Origin: an uncultured Clostridia bacterium
GTDB lineage: Bacteria; Bacillota; Clostridia; Oscillospirales; CAG-272
DNA length: 36,858 bases
Direction: 5' to 3'
Assembly (NCBI GenBank): GCA_947630625.1
Contig: CANRIL010000026.1
Span: forward strand, 1-36,858
Shown here one piece after another: positions 1 through 8,706 of this stretch (within the stretch, counting starts at the first letter, position 1; each line of letters begins with the position of its first letter). Both the position numbers and the translations under genes were made by a program. Under the pieces are notes generated by a model. The model saw only the letters and a list, made by a program, of their open reading frames with translations. It made no database searches and was not told the DNA's origin.

Positions 1-63
1 CAAAACTGCGCCTTCGGGTTTTCTTATCAGTCAGCGGCGAATATTTAGGCATGCGCCGTCATG

Positions 64-609
64 TCAGTCGGCGTAAAATCCCATAAAATAATCGAATATT
101 TCCTCTTTGTCACGACAGAAGCGGCAGAGTGAGAGGCATTCCGATCTCATGAACCCGTGCGTGACCGTCGACTCGACGAGCTCACGGAGCTTGTCGTAGC
201 AGCCGCCGACGTTGTAGACCGCGATCGGCTTTTTCAGCTGTCCGAGCTGCGACAGCACGAGCACTTCAAAAAATTCCTCGTATGTACCGATCCCGCCGGG
301 GAGGACGGCAAACGCGTCGGCGGATTCTTCGAGGATCGCCTTACGTTCGCGCATCGTCTCCGTGAAGATCAGCTCGGTGCAGCCGCGGAAAAGCGTGTCG
401 CCGACATCGAAAAACGACGGCGCGACGCCGAAAATTTCACCCCCGTGAGCGGCGGCTCCGCGCGCCGCCTCTCCCATGACGCCGTGCGCGCCGCCGCCGA
501 ACCAGAGCGAATGACCGCGGCTCGCGACGGCACAGCCGAAGCTGCGCGCGGCGTCGAGGTATTCACGCGGTATATTGTCGCTCGAAGCGCCGAAAATGCA
601 GATTTTCAT
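64..609 (-). CDS. LOG-family nucleotide 5'-monophosphate phosphoribohydrolase
   Basis: This is a 181-residue cytosolic Rossmann-fold protein of the LOG (lysine decarboxylase-like, TIGR00730) family, whose members split nucleoside 5'-monophosphates such as cytokinin ribotides into base and ribose 5-phosphate. The sequence shows the glycine-rich GGGAHGVMG near residue 38, the family arginine/lysine stretch TMRERKAIL near residue 85, and the signature PGGIGTYEE near residue 104, which corresponds to the PGGxGTxxE catalytic motif. Length is normal for the family. The start codon overlaps the stop of the upstream SGNH lipoprotein gene by four bases (ATGA), so the two are probably translationally coupled and belong to the rnz operon. 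The physiological substrate in Firmicutes is not settled; the family call is firm, the substrate is not. Confidence 0.9.
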   Translation of the reverse strand: MKICIFGASSDNIPREYLDAARSFGCAVASRGHSLWFGGGAHGVMGEAARGAAAHGGEIFGVAPSFFDVGDTLFRGCTELIFTETMRERKAILEESADAFAVLPGGIGTYEEFFEVLVLSQLGQLKKPIAVYNVGGCYDKLRELVESTVTHGFMRSECLSLCRFCRDKEEIFDYFMGFYAD

Positions 610-1700
610 GGGCGTTCCTCCCCGGGAATTCTGATGAGCGGGAAGATCGTGTCTGCGATGAGGCGGTGCCCCTTCGCGTTCGGGTGCGGGTCGAGCCCGG
701 TCAAAAGCGAACCGGAGCTCCCGGCGTCGGCATTGACGACATCGTTTTCCTGGCTGAACGCTGTATAAACGTCGGCGACATCGTAGCCGAGCTTGTCACT
801 GTTTGCAACTATTATCTCGTTGAGCCTGCTTACGAGCTTGTCCGCCGTCTCGCTTATGTCAAACGTCGCGACGCCGAAATCGAGCTTCAGCGGGACGGTC
901 TTATACGGATTGTAAATCGTCTCGAATATTATCTGCGCGTCCGGGGCGCGGTTGCGTACGGCGGCGATTATGCCCGGCAGGTCGTCGGCGAACTGCTTTA
1001 TCCCGTCCTCCGTCTGCGTCACGAATTTATTATAAAGCGCTGCATTTGCGGCGGCGCGCGCGTCCGCGTCCTCGATCAGCAGATTGATGCTGTACTGCGT
1101 CAGAAGCTCGACGGACGGGGCGAGCACGTTGTTCGCGCCGATGCTGATCGTGACGAGCTGCGCCTTTTCAAGCTCAGGGGCAGTGCCGGACTTCAGCGAA
1201 TCGAGCAGCTCGGCGCTCGTCTGCCCGTTGACGCCGTAATTATAGCTCGTGCAGTCGATCGTGCCCGTTTTGTCAAGATATTTTTCGAGCAATGCGGAAA
1301 ACCGTTCGGTTTCGGGGTTCGCGAGCGCGTACCCGGCGGCGATCGAGTCACCGAGGGCGACGTATGTGAGCTCTTTTATTTTCGGGTCGGACATCACATC
1401 GTCAGACGGCTCTGCCGTCGTCCCGGGCTCACTCCCGCTTTCGGGCGGTGTATTTGTGTCATCTGTGGACGCGTCCGTCTCGGGCGCATCCGTTTCGGGC
1501 GCATCCGTTTCGGTCGCATCCGTTTCCGGAGCGCCCGTTTCGGGCGCGCCTGTTTCAGGAGCTTGCGTTGATGGTTCCGCCGCCGTGCCGGTTCCGGACT
1601 CGCCGCCCGTCTCGACGGGCGAATTCCCACCGGCGCAGGAGGCGAGCGGGGCGAGCAGCAGCGCCGCGATCAGGATCAGTATCGGAAGATGTTTTTTCAT
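606..1700 (-). CDS. SGNH/GDSL-hydrolase lipoprotein
   Basis: This 364-residue protein is an exported esterase or lipase of the SGNH family anchored as a lipoprotein. Residues 1-21 form a lipoprotein signal ending in a lipobox with Cys22 (LASC). Residues about 25-105 are a low-complexity linker of ETxAP-type pentads that would hold the enzyme off the membrane. The catalytic domain shows block I YVALGDSIAAGYAL with the serine nucleophile, a block II-like YGVNGQTSAEL, block III ISIGANN with the oxyanion asparagine, and the C-terminal DPHPNAKGH carrying the Asp and His of the triad. It lies between rnz (17-base gap) and the LOG gene (4-base overlap). The substrate cannot be read from the sequence; cell-wall or glycan acyl esters are plausible from the location outside the membrane. 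Confidence 0.88.
   Translation of the reverse strand: MKKHLPILILIAALLLAPLASCAGGNSPVETGGESGTGTAAEPSTQAPETGAPETGAPETDATETDAPETDAPETDASTDDTNTPPESGSEPGTTAEPSDDVMSDPKIKELTYVALGDSIAAGYALANPETERFSALLEKYLDKTGTIDCTSYNYGVNGQTSAELLDSLKSGTAPELEKAQLVTISIGANNVLAPSVELLTQYSINLLIEDADARAAANAALYNKFVTQTEDGIKQFADDLPGIIAAVRNRAPDAQIIFETIYNPYKTVPLKLDFGVATFDISETADKLVSRLNEIIVANSDKLGYDVADVYTAFSQENDVVNADAGSSGSLLTGLDPHPNAKGHRLIADTIFPLIRIPGEERP
1471..1560. repeat. 15-bp tandem repeat encoding the lipoprotein linker
   Basis: About six copies of a 15-base unit resembling GGCGCATCCGTTTCG lie head to tail inside the SGNH lipoprotein gene and encode the ETxAP pentads. Such in-frame tandem repeats can change copy number by slippage without breaking the frame, so linker length may vary between strains. 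Confidence 0.85.
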
Positions 1701-1717
1701 GTATTTTTTCTCCTGAA

Positions 1718-2629
1718 TTATTCTTCGTCAAACCGGATCGTCTCGGTTTTTCCGTCATAGCCGCAGACGGCGTCGGGGAAGACGGCGCGCGCTTCGCCTA
1801 TGTATGATTCCGGGTCGGGCATCGACGGGCTGAAATGCGTCAGCCAGAAACGGCGCGGCTGCGCCTCCTTCGCGAGCGCGGCGGCCTCGGAAAACGTCAT
1901 ATGCTTCGCCGTCACCGCCTTGTCGTGCTTGTCCTCGTCTCCGTACATGCCCTCGCAGATAAAGAGATCGGCGTCCCTCGCCTGTTCGGCGATGACGGGG
2001 ACGGGGCGCGTGTCCGTGCAGTACGTGACCTTTATCCCGCGCCTGTCGGGACCGAGCACCATGTCGCGCGTGTACGTGACGCCCTCGTATTCGACCGTTT
2101 CACGCTTTTGCAGCGGGCTCCAGACCGCCATCGGGATGTTGTTCCGCCGCGCGCGTTCGAGGTCGAATTTGCCGACGCGCGGAATTTTCACCGTATATCC
2201 GTATGTCGGCAGCGTGTGATTGACGCGGAACGCGGTGATCTCAAATCCGCTCGCGGTGAGCGTTTCTTCGCGCTCGACGATCGGGCGGCAGATGACCTCA
2301 TACGGCAGCTCCGGCGCGATCGTCAGAAGCGCGCGGACGTATTTTTCGATGTGGGCGGGCCCGATTATCGTTACGGGATCGACTCTCCCCTCGCCGCCCA
2401 TCGACAAGAGCAGCCCCGGCAGCCCGCTCAAGTGGTCGGCGTGATAATGCGTGATGCAGATCGTCGATATCGGCTTAAACGGCAGGGAAGCTTCCTTCAT
2501 CGCGATCTGCGTGCCCTCGCCGCAGTCGATTAACAGGCATTTCCCCTCGAACCGCATCATGCACGAGGTCAGCCATCTGTTTTTGAGCGGGATCGTTCCG
2601 CCGCACCCCGCGAGCGTCACATCGAGCAC
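1718..2629 (-). CDS. rnz: Ribonuclease Z
   Basis: This 303-residue metallo-beta-lactamase-fold nuclease matures the 3' ends of tRNA precursors. The zinc ligands are visible in THYHADHLSGLPGL near residue 60 (HxHxDH), with further conserved histidines at VNHTLPTYGY near residue 138 and THFSP near residue 268. Length matches the short RNase Z form. I read the start as GTG at 2629-2627, because a GGGAG Shine-Dalgarno sequence sits about eight to twelve bases upstream and the family N-terminus (MLDVTLAGCGGTIP) begins there. It is the first gene of the operon with the SGNH lipoprotein and the LOG protein, driven by the promoter at 2675-2703. Confidence 0.93.
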   Translation of the reverse strand: MLDVTLAGCGGTIPLKNRWLTSCMMRFEGKCLLIDCGEGTQIAMKEASLPFKPISTICITHYHADHLSGLPGLLLSMGGEGRVDPVTIIGPAHIEKYVRALLTIAPELPYEVICRPIVEREETLTASGFEITAFRVNHTLPTYGYTVKIPRVGKFDLERARRNNIPMAVWSPLQKRETVEYEGVTYTRDMVLGPDRRGIKVTYCTDTRPVPVIAEQARDADLFICEGMYGDEDKHDKAVTAKHMTFSEAAALAKEAQPRRFWLTHFSPSMPDPESYIGEARAVFPDAVCGYDGKTETIRFDEE

Positions 2630-2674
2630 GCCTCATCACTCCCTTCAATTAATATTGTGCGCTGATTTGATTAA

Positions 2675-2703
2675 AGTATATCACAAAGCCGCCCCTTTTT
2701 CAA
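2675..2703 (-). promoter_or_regulatory. Sigma-A promoter of the rnz operon
   Basis: On the minus strand TTGAAA (2698-2703) and TATACT (2675-2680) are separated by 17 bases, about 45 bases before the rnz start. The -35 hexamer lies in the loop side of the hairpin at 2685-2714. Confidence 0.75.
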
Positions 2704-2714
2704 GGAGGCGGCTT
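2685..2714. terminator. Stem-loop between the purine transporter operon and rnz
   Basis: AAAGCCGCC (2685-2693) pairs with GGCGGCTTT (2706-2714). It is the only strong hairpin between the last transporter gene (ending 2906) and rnz, so it probably ends that operon. The T-run is poor on the minus strand. The rest of 2715-2905 shows no gene, only GC-rich sequence with GAATTCGCCGC present twice (about 2857 and 2887). Confidence 0.5.
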
Positions 2715-2905
2715 TATAACGCAATGTGATTCTTTTTGGGAGCGCCGAGTCGGCGCGGCAGGGAATCCTTCGCTCCGGATTCGGACGCGCCGTTTGAAAT
2801 ATTTTCTCACCTCCGACGCGCGCCGCGTAGGCACAGCCGGGGAAATCCCTTAACATGAATTCGCCGCATGGAACATCCCAAACCGCGAATTCGCCGCGCC
2901 GCGTG

Positions 2906-3904
2906 TTACCGCTCCTCGCGGAAATACGACAGCCCGAGCGAGGCAGGCCCCTGATTTTCCTTCTTCTTTCGCGTGCTCGCGATGACGAGCACGAGGATCG
3001 TGACGACGTAAGGCGTCATTTTGAGCAGCTCCGTCACGGATGTCGGGATACGGATGCCGGTCAGCGCCGGCAGATTCGTCGCCATCCAGAAGAGAAGGGC
3101 AAACAGATACGACGCCCAGATCGTGTTTTTGGGCTTCCACGTCGAGAAAATGACGAGCGCGACGGCGAGCCAGCCGACAGCCTCAAGGCTGTTCTGCGAC
3201 GACCATTTGCCGCTGCTGTACTCGATGATGTAGTAAAAACCGCCGATGCCGCAAATCCCGCCGCCGACGGAGGTGGCGATGTATTTATACAGCGTGACGT
3301 TGATGCCCGCGGCGTCCGCCGTGCCCGGATTTTCGCCGACGGCGCGCAGATTCAGCCCGCGCCGCGTGTGCATCAGGAAGTAATTCATCAAAACTGCGAG
3401 GATTATGGCGGCGTAAGTCAGAAATCCGTACGACAGGAATATCTGCCCGAACGCGCCGAGATTCGTTACAGAATTGAGATTCGCCGTGTAAACGGCGCTC
3501 GTCGCCGAGGCGACGGAATAGCTCTGGCTTCCCGTAACGCTCAGAAGGCGCGCGCTGCCGAACGTGCCGATGCCGACGCCGAGCGAGGTCAGCGCAAGAC
3601 CAGTCACGTTCTGGTTGGCGCGGAGCGTGACCGTCATGAAGCTGTAGAGAAGGCCGCCGAGCATCGCCGCCAGAAACGCGCACAGAAGCGGGATCAGTAT
3701 CAGAAGGACGGTGTTCGGGTTTTCGGTCGAGCGTTCATATATGAACGCGCTCGCGAATCCGGCAAATCCGCCGAGGTACATGAGCCCCGGCACGCCGAGA
3801 TTCAGGTGTCCGCTCTTTTCGGTCAGCGTCTCGCCGAGCGCGCCGAACATTATGACCGTGCCGTAAATGATCGAGCTGTGGAGCCAGCTTATGAGTGTGT
3901 TCAT
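2906..3904 (-). CDS. ABC transporter permease, nucleoside/BMP type (NupQ-like)
   Basis: This 332-residue polytopic membrane protein is one of the two permeases of a BMP-dependent ABC importer for purine nucleosides, the family of B. subtilis YufQ/NupQ and RnsD. Hydrophobic segments run through almost the whole length. The family sequences GETLTEKSGHLNLGVPGLMYLGG at residues about 20-45 and GENPGTADAAGIN near residue 210 (the EAA-like cytoplasmic loop that contacts the ATPase) are clear. The start overlaps the stop of the partner permease by ATGA. It is the last gene of the xpt operon. Substrate is inferred from xpt and from the family. Confidence 0.9.
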   Translation of the reverse strand: MNTLISWLHSSIIYGTVIMFGALGETLTEKSGHLNLGVPGLMYLGGFAGFASAFIYERSTENPNTVLLILIPLLCAFLAAMLGGLLYSFMTVTLRANQNVTGLALTSLGVGIGTFGSARLLSVTGSQSYSVASATSAVYTANLNSVTNLGAFGQIFLSYGFLTYAAIILAVLMNYFLMHTRRGLNLRAVGENPGTADAAGINVTLYKYIATSVGGGICGIGGFYYIIEYSSGKWSSQNSLEAVGWLAVALVIFSTWKPKNTIWASYLFALLFWMATNLPALTGIRIPTSVTELLKMTPYVVTILVLVIASTRKKKENQGPASLGLSYFREER

Positions 3905-4995
3905 TTTTTGGCGTCCTTTCTGCCGCGGAAAACGACCTTGTAGTTGAGGAAAAACTCACAGCCGAGCATGAAGAACAGGAATATGCCTATGTTGATGTTG
4001 GCTATGGATGAATCGAGCGTCGTCGTGTTGCGGCTGACGATCTCGCTTGAGCCCGAGCGGACGAACGAGATCAGCATCGAGATCAGCGTCATGAATATTG
4101 GATTGAATTTCGCGAGCCACGCGACGATGACGGCGGTGAAGCCGTAGCCTCCGCCCATCGTCTCCGAGATCGTGTGGTCGATCGCCGAAACGTATAAAAA
4201 TCCGGCAATGCCGCAGACAGCGCCCGAAAGAAACGCGGTGCGGAGAATGACCTTGAGCTCGCTGATGCCGGCATAGCGCGCCGTGTTCGGCGCTTCGCCG
4301 ACGACGGATATCTCGTACCCTTGCTTCGTTTTGTTCATGTATATGTACATGAGCACGACGCCGACGGCGGCGATGACGTATATGAGCCCGTCCGCGTTGC
4401 CGAAAAGGGCGGGGAGGGAGCCGGATTTACGCTGTATCATGCCGAGCGCGTGGATCGGGCTCCAGCTTATGCGAAGGTATTTGACGAGCTGGATCGCGAT
4501 ATAGTTCATCATCAGCGTGAAAAGCGTCTCGTTCGTAGAGAACTTAACGCGGAAGACGGCTGGGATTATCGCCCAGATGCCGCCGCCGATCGCCGCGCTG
4601 ACGAACATCAGCGGCAAAATCGCCGCGTTCGGGAGCTTGTTGCCGAGGTAAAAGAGCCACATCGCGGCAGCCATGCCGCCCGCGAGCACCTGCCCCTGAC
4701 CGCCGACGTTCCAGAAGCTCATCTTAAACGCAGGAGCTAACCCGATCGCGATTATGAGAAGCATGCACGCCTCTCTGAAAAACGTGTTGATCGTTATCGA
4801 ATTGCGGAACGTGCCGGATACCATCGCCGAATAAATTTCAATTATCGACGAATCGGTGACGGTGATAAAGAATATCCCGCAGACGAGAAGCGCCGCGATT
4901 ATTGCGACGGCGCGAACGATAACGGCGCGCGCGGGTGAGATCGAGTCGCGCTTGACGAGGCGAAGCGCCGGCTCGCGTTTTGCGTCTGCTTTCAT
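3901..4995 (-). CDS. ABC transporter permease, nucleoside/BMP type (NupP-like)
   Basis: This 364-residue membrane protein is the second permease of the importer, related to B. subtilis YufP/NupP. It has a short basic N-terminus, then a hydrophobic segment at about residues 28-50 and further membrane spans to the end. The permease/ATPase coupling loop appears as VVGEAPNTARYAGIS near residue 232, and WNVGGQGQVLAGGMAA near residue 93 is typical of the family. ATGA overlaps link it to the ATPase gene before it and to the other permease after it, so equal amounts of the three inner-membrane parts are likely. Confidence 0.9.
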   Translation of the reverse strand: MKADAKREPALRLVKRDSISPARAVIVRAVAIIAALLVCGIFFITVTDSSIIEIYSAMVSGTFRNSITINTFFREACMLLIIAIGLAPAFKMSFWNVGGQGQVLAGGMAAAMWLFYLGNKLPNAAILPLMFVSAAIGGGIWAIIPAVFRVKFSTNETLFTLMMNYIAIQLVKYLRISWSPIHALGMIQRKSGSLPALFGNADGLIYVIAAVGVVLMYIYMNKTKQGYEISVVGEAPNTARYAGISELKVILRTAFLSGAVCGIAGFLYVSAIDHTISETMGGGYGFTAVIVAWLAKFNPIFMTLISMLISFVRSGSSEIVSRNTTTLDSSIANINIGIFLFFMLGCEFFLNYKVVFRGRKDAKK

Positions 4996-6569
4996 TTTTT
5001 GTCACCGCCTTTCATGGCGGGATCGCCGCCGGAAGTCCCGGATTCGGCGCCGCCGATCTTTGTCATGTATAGACCTATCTCCTCCTTCGTCGCCGTAGAA
5101 GCGTCAACGATGCCGGAGACGGCGCCGCCGCAGAGGATGAGAATTCTGTCGCAGAGTTCGAGCAAAACGTCTATGTCCTCGCCGACGTAAATGACGGCGA
5201 CGCCCTTCTTTTTCTGCTCGTTTAAAAGGTTATATATCGCGTATGAGGTGTTGATGTCGAGTCCGCGTACTGCGTACGCCGTCATGAGCACCGTCGGCGC
5301 TTCCGCGATCTCGCGGCCGACGAGCACCTTCTGTACGTTTCCGCCGGAGAGGCGGCGCACGGGCGTTGTGACGGACGGCGTGACGACGCCGAGGCTGTCA
5401 CGCACCGATTCCGCAAGCTGCTGCGGTTCGCGCTTGTGAAGGAACACGGGCGCGCCCGACTCGTAGCTCTTGAGCATCATGTTGTCCGTCATGCCCATCG
5501 AACCGACGAGCCCCATTCCGAGCCTGTCTTCGGGGACGAACGAAAGCGCGACGCCGAGGGAGCGTATCTCGCGCGGAGTCTTGCCGATAAGCTGCTCCGG
5601 CTCGCCGCCGTCGGGGTAATAAAGCACGCTGCTGCCGGTGACCGTCTGCTCTAGTCCCGCAATAGATTCGAGCAGCTCCTTCTGTCCGCACCCGGAAATG
5701 CCCGCAATGCCGAGGATCTCGCCGCCGTAAGCGGTGAAGGAGACGCCGCGCAGCGTCGGGACGCCTTCGGCGTTGACGCATGAAAGCTCCGAGACTTCGA
5801 GGCGGCGCACAAGCCCCTCCGGCTTCGGGCGCTCGATGTTCAGCGAAAGCTTTTCGCCGACCATCGCCTCCGCGAGCGTGCGCTCGTCAGCGTCCTTCGT
5901 CTCGAGCGTCGTGATATACTGACCGTGCCGCAGAATCGCGACGCGGTCCGAAATTTCCATGACCTCGTGCAGTTTATGCGTGATTATTATAATTGATTTG
6001 CCGTCCGCGCGCATGTTGCGTATGACGGCGAACAGCCGCTCCGTCTCCTGCGGGGTGAGTACCGCCGTCGGCTCGTCTAAAATGAGAATGTCCGCGCCCC
6101 GGTAAAGCACCTTCACGATCTCAAGCGTCTGCTTCTCGCTGACGCTCATGTTGTATACTTTGCGGTCAGGGTCGATCAGAAAGCCGTATTTTTCGGATAT
6201 CGCCCTGATCTTTTCCTTCACGGCGCGCATGTTGAGCGACGATTTTCCCGGCAGACCGAGGACAATGTTCTCGGCGGCGGTGAAAACGTCGACGAGCTTG
6301 AAGTGCTGGTGTATCATACCGATGCCGAGGTCGAAGGCGTCCTTCGGGGAGCGGATCGAGGCGGGGACGCCGTTGATCTCGATCGTGCCCTCGTCGGGGA
6401 AGTAAATTCCTGAGAGCATGTTCATAAGCGTCGTTTTGCCGGAGCCGTTTTCGCCGAGAAGCGCCAGCACCTCGCCGCGCCGCACGTCCATCGTGACGCC
6501 GTCGTTCGCCGTCACGGAGCCGAAGCGCTTCGTTATGCCGTTGAGCCTTACTGCGATTTCATCTTTCAT
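4992..6569 (-). CDS. ABC transporter ATP-binding protein, double NBD (NupO-like)
   Basis: This 525-residue cytosolic ATPase carries two fused nucleotide-binding domains and energises the BMP/nucleoside importer (family of B. subtilis YufO/NupO). The first NBD has Walker A GENGSGKTT near residue 36, a Q-loop in IGMIHQHFKLVD, Walker B ILILDEPTAVLTP and H-loop TH. The second NBD starts near residue 258; its Walker A is replaced by GISGCGQKE, its signature is LSGGNVQKV, and its Walker B region reads LMTAYAVRGLDI without the usual acidic end. An asymmetric second site is normal in this family. An 88-base gap with a hairpin separates it from the binding-protein gene upstream. Confidence 0.93.
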   Translation of the reverse strand: MKDEIAVRLNGITKRFGSVTANDGVTMDVRRGEVLALLGENGSGKTTLMNMLSGIYFPDEGTIEINGVPASIRSPKDAFDLGIGMIHQHFKLVDVFTAAENIVLGLPGKSSLNMRAVKEKIRAISEKYGFLIDPDRKVYNMSVSEKQTLEIVKVLYRGADILILDEPTAVLTPQETERLFAVIRNMRADGKSIIIITHKLHEVMEISDRVAILRHGQYITTLETKDADERTLAEAMVGEKLSLNIERPKPEGLVRRLEVSELSCVNAEGVPTLRGVSFTAYGGEILGIAGISGCGQKELLESIAGLEQTVTGSSVLYYPDGGEPEQLIGKTPREIRSLGVALSFVPEDRLGMGLVGSMGMTDNMMLKSYESGAPVFLHKREPQQLAESVRDSLGVVTPSVTTPVRRLSGGNVQKVLVGREIAEAPTVLMTAYAVRGLDINTSYAIYNLLNEQKKKGVAVIYVGEDIDVLLELCDRILILCGGAVSGIVDASTATKEEIGLYMTKIGGAESGTSGGDPAMKGGDKK

Positions 6570-6601
6570 GCGTTTTCCTCGTCTTTGCGTAGTAAAAGAG
6601 G

Positions 6602-6635
6602 ATAGGGGAAACCGGATATTTTCGATTCCCCCTAT
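6602..6635 (-). terminator. Intra-operon hairpin between binding protein and ATPase genes
   Basis: ATAGGGGAA (6602-6610) pairs with TTCCCCCTAT (6626-6635), just after the binding-protein stop; on the minus strand a short pyrimidine run with TTTT follows. A partial terminator or 3' mRNA stabiliser at this place would give more binding protein than membrane complex, a common arrangement in ABC importer operons. Confidence 0.55.
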
Positions 6636-6657
6636 ATCGTCTATGTTTGGGCTTTTA

Positions 6658-7989
6658 TCAGTTGCCGGTGTTGAGCTCGGTGATGCCGTCTATGCGGAGC
6701 GTGAAGGAAGGCGCGCTCTGCGTGTAGGATTCATGATAATAACCGTCGGTGATCACGTTGTTGGCGTCATAGTTGAAGTCGCCGTCCGTGTCGGTCGCGT
6801 AAGCCCATGTTACTGTCTTGCCGCCGACCGTGAACTTCGAGGTGTCGAATACGTGCAGCTTGCCGGACTTGATGTCGGCGATGACTTCATTGACCTTAGC
6901 TTCCGTTCCCGCGGCAGCTTCCTTGCCGAGAGCCGTGATCTTCACGGCGTCCTGAGCGTAACCGCCGATCCAGTTCGTGGCGATCTTGCCGCCGTTCATA
7001 GCGGTCTTTATTGCGTATTCGTAGTAAACTGCCCAGTTGTTCGTCGCGGAGGTGAGGATAGCGTCGCCAAGGCTCGTCAGGTCTACGTTGTAGCTGACGG
7101 AGTAAACGACCGTGCCCTCATTGTACGCGTTCTGAACTGCCATCGGCGCGCCTTCGGAGTCGGCGTGCTGGCTGATGATAACGCAGCCGTCGCTGATGAA
7201 GCTCTTCGCAGCCTCGGCTTCCTTGTCGCTGTCGTGCCATGAAGACGTGTAGGAAACGCTCATGACGACGTTGTCAACGACGCTCTTTACGCCAAGGTAG
7301 AACGCGGTGTAGCCGGAAACGACTTCCGCAAACGGATAAGCGCCGACGTAACCGATCTTGATGTTGCCGTTCGCGTCCTTGTTCTTGTCCGCGATTTTTC
7401 CCGCGTCAACGAGCTCCTTGAGCTTAAGACCAGCAACGACGCCCGATACGTAACGCGCCTGATAAACTTCGGTGAACGCGTTTGAAAGGTTCGTAAGACC
7501 GGAAGAAAGCGCCGTGTCGCCCGTCATCGCGATGAACTGGATGTCCTTGTCCTTATACTTCTCGGCGGCTGCCTGAGTATAAGTCTGATGACCGTAGGAG
7601 TTCGTGATGATGAGGTTGCAGTTCTGCGCCACAAGGTCGTCGATGGCGGCGGTGCAGCCGGCGTCCTCGCCGACAGTCATCTTCCAGATGACCTTAGAAG
7701 AATCGTCGGGGTCGATGCCGAGGTTCGTGCATGCGGTGCGGATGCCGTCGATGTGAGCCTTCGAGTACGTCTCGGTGTTGTCGCCGATCAGAACGACGCC
7801 GATCTTGAGCTCTTTCTTCGTGCCCTCGGCCACGTCTGCAGCGGTCGTGGAAACGACGCCGGACTTGGCGAGCTCTTTCGTTCCGCTCGTGCCGTAAGCG
7901 CCGGTGTCAGCCGCGTCTTCCGCGCAGGCGGCGAAGGCGAGGAGAACGAACAGCGATGCGAGCATAAGCGCGATCAACTTCTTAAACAT
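6658..7989 (-). CDS. BMP-family lipoprotein, purine nucleoside binding protein
   Basis: This 443-residue extracellular lipoprotein is the substrate-binding protein of the ABC importer, in the basic membrane protein (BMP/PnrA/NupN) family. I place the start at 7989 rather than eleven codons upstream, because GGAGG lies about seven bases before it and the signal peptide (MFKKLIALML onward) begins there; the lipobox ends in Cys22 (FAAC). After a short linker, the periplasmic-binding fold starts with LKIGVVLIGDNTETYS and contains the BMP-type segments IDGIRTACTNLG, LIITNSYGHQ and KIGYVGAYPFAEVVSGY. Being lipid-anchored fits a Gram-positive cell. The neighbouring xpt suggests that purine nucleosides or bases are bound. 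Confidence 0.9.
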   Translation of the reverse strand: MFKKLIALMLASLFVLLAFAACAEDAADTGAYGTSGTKELAKSGVVSTTAADVAEGTKKELKIGVVLIGDNTETYSKAHIDGIRTACTNLGIDPDDSSKVIWKMTVGEDAGCTAAIDDLVAQNCNLIITNSYGHQTYTQAAAEKYKDKDIQFIAMTGDTALSSGLTNLSNAFTEVYQARYVSGVVAGLKLKELVDAGKIADKNKDANGNIKIGYVGAYPFAEVVSGYTAFYLGVKSVVDNVVMSVSYTSSWHDSDKEAEAAKSFISDGCVIISQHADSEGAPMAVQNAYNEGTVVYSVSYNVDLTSLGDAILTSATNNWAVYYEYAIKTAMNGGKIATNWIGGYAQDAVKITALGKEAAAGTEAKVNEVIADIKSGKLHVFDTSKFTVGGKTVTWAYATDTDGDFNYDANNVITDGYYHESYTQSAPSFTLRIDGITELNTGN

Positions 7990-8021
7990 TGTTTTTTCCT
8001 CCATAAAAGGTTTTATAGTCA

Positions 8022-8037
8022 AAGGAAAATTTTCCTT
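8022..8037. repeat. Perfect 16-bp palindrome between xpt and the binding-protein gene
   Basis: AAGGAAAATTTTCCTT reads the same on both strands and lies in the 75-base gap between xpt and the BMP lipoprotein gene. It could be an operator or an RNA hairpin; no consensus known to me matches it. Confidence 0.6.
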
Positions 8038-8064
8038 GTGACATCGTAAGAAATAGGGAACGGC

Positions 8065-8640
8065 TCAGCCGTGATCGAACACGATCCCGTCCTCGCTCAT
8101 CGAGGCGATCTTCGCGAGCGACTCTACGCGTATGCCGCGCGCGCGGATCATGTCCCCGCCGCCCTGATACGCTTTTTCGATCACGATGCCGCAGCCGACG
8201 AGCGCCGCCCCCGACTGCGCGGCAATGTCGACAAGCGCGTTCAGCGCCTCGCCGCGCGCCAGAAAGTCGTCGATGATGAGAAGCCTGTCCGCGTCGGTCA
8301 GATATTCGCGCGAGACGGTCAGATTATTGTCGGTGCCGTGAGTATACGAATGAGCGGCTGCCGAATAGACGGCGGACGAGATGTTGGACGAGCGGGATTT
8401 CTTGGCGAAAACGACAGGGCAATCAAAAAACTGCGCAGTCACACACGCGATACCGATCCCCGATGCTTCCACCGTCAGTATCTTGTTGACTCCGCAGTCC
8501 GCGAAAAGCCTATGAAATTCGCGCCCGATCTCGGAAAGAAATCGCACGTCGATCTTATGATTGAGAAAACTGTCTACGCGCAGAACGTCCCCCTTAGCGA
8601 TTTTGCCCTCGGTCATTATTTTTCGTTCGAGAGAAATCAT
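8065..8640 (-). CDS. xpt: Xanthine phosphoribosyltransferase
   Basis: This 191-residue cytosolic enzyme converts xanthine and PRPP to XMP in purine salvage. The N-terminal GDVLRVDSFLNHKID is characteristic of Xpt, and the PRPP-binding loop reads LLIIDDFLARGEAL near residue 125. Length equals that of known Xpt proteins. The start at 8640 has a GGGGTGAT Shine-Dalgarno sequence and fits the family N-terminus. It heads an operon with a BMP lipoprotein and a nucleoside ABC importer, so uptake and salvage are made together. The leader from the predicted start of transcription is only about 60 bases, too short for the purine riboswitch that often controls xpt. Confidence 0.95.
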   Translation of the reverse strand: MISLERKIMTEGKIAKGDVLRVDSFLNHKIDVRFLSEIGREFHRLFADCGVNKILTVEASGIGIACVTAQFFDCPVVFAKKSRSSNISSAVYSAAAHSYTHGTDNNLTVSREYLTDADRLLIIDDFLARGEALNALVDIAAQSGAALVGCGIVIEKAYQGGGDMIRARGIRVESLAKIASMSEDGIVFDHG

Positions 8641-8706
8641 GACAAATCACCCCAGCTGACACGCGCAGAAAAACAACTCTCCGTCCATTGCGTCTTTTAT
8701 AGTATA

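Noticed and set aside
1471-1560. Regular short repeats that could suggest a CRISPR-like or iteron array
   Set aside because: They are contiguous 15-bp units without spacers and encode the linker of a lipoprotein.
2855-3943. Open frame of 362 codons on the plus strand opposite the permease genes
   Set aside because: Product is Arg/Asp/Glu-rich with no family likeness, and the minus strand holds a clear membrane protein; the same reasoning applies to the long plus-strand frames opposite rnz, clpC and the SGNH gene.
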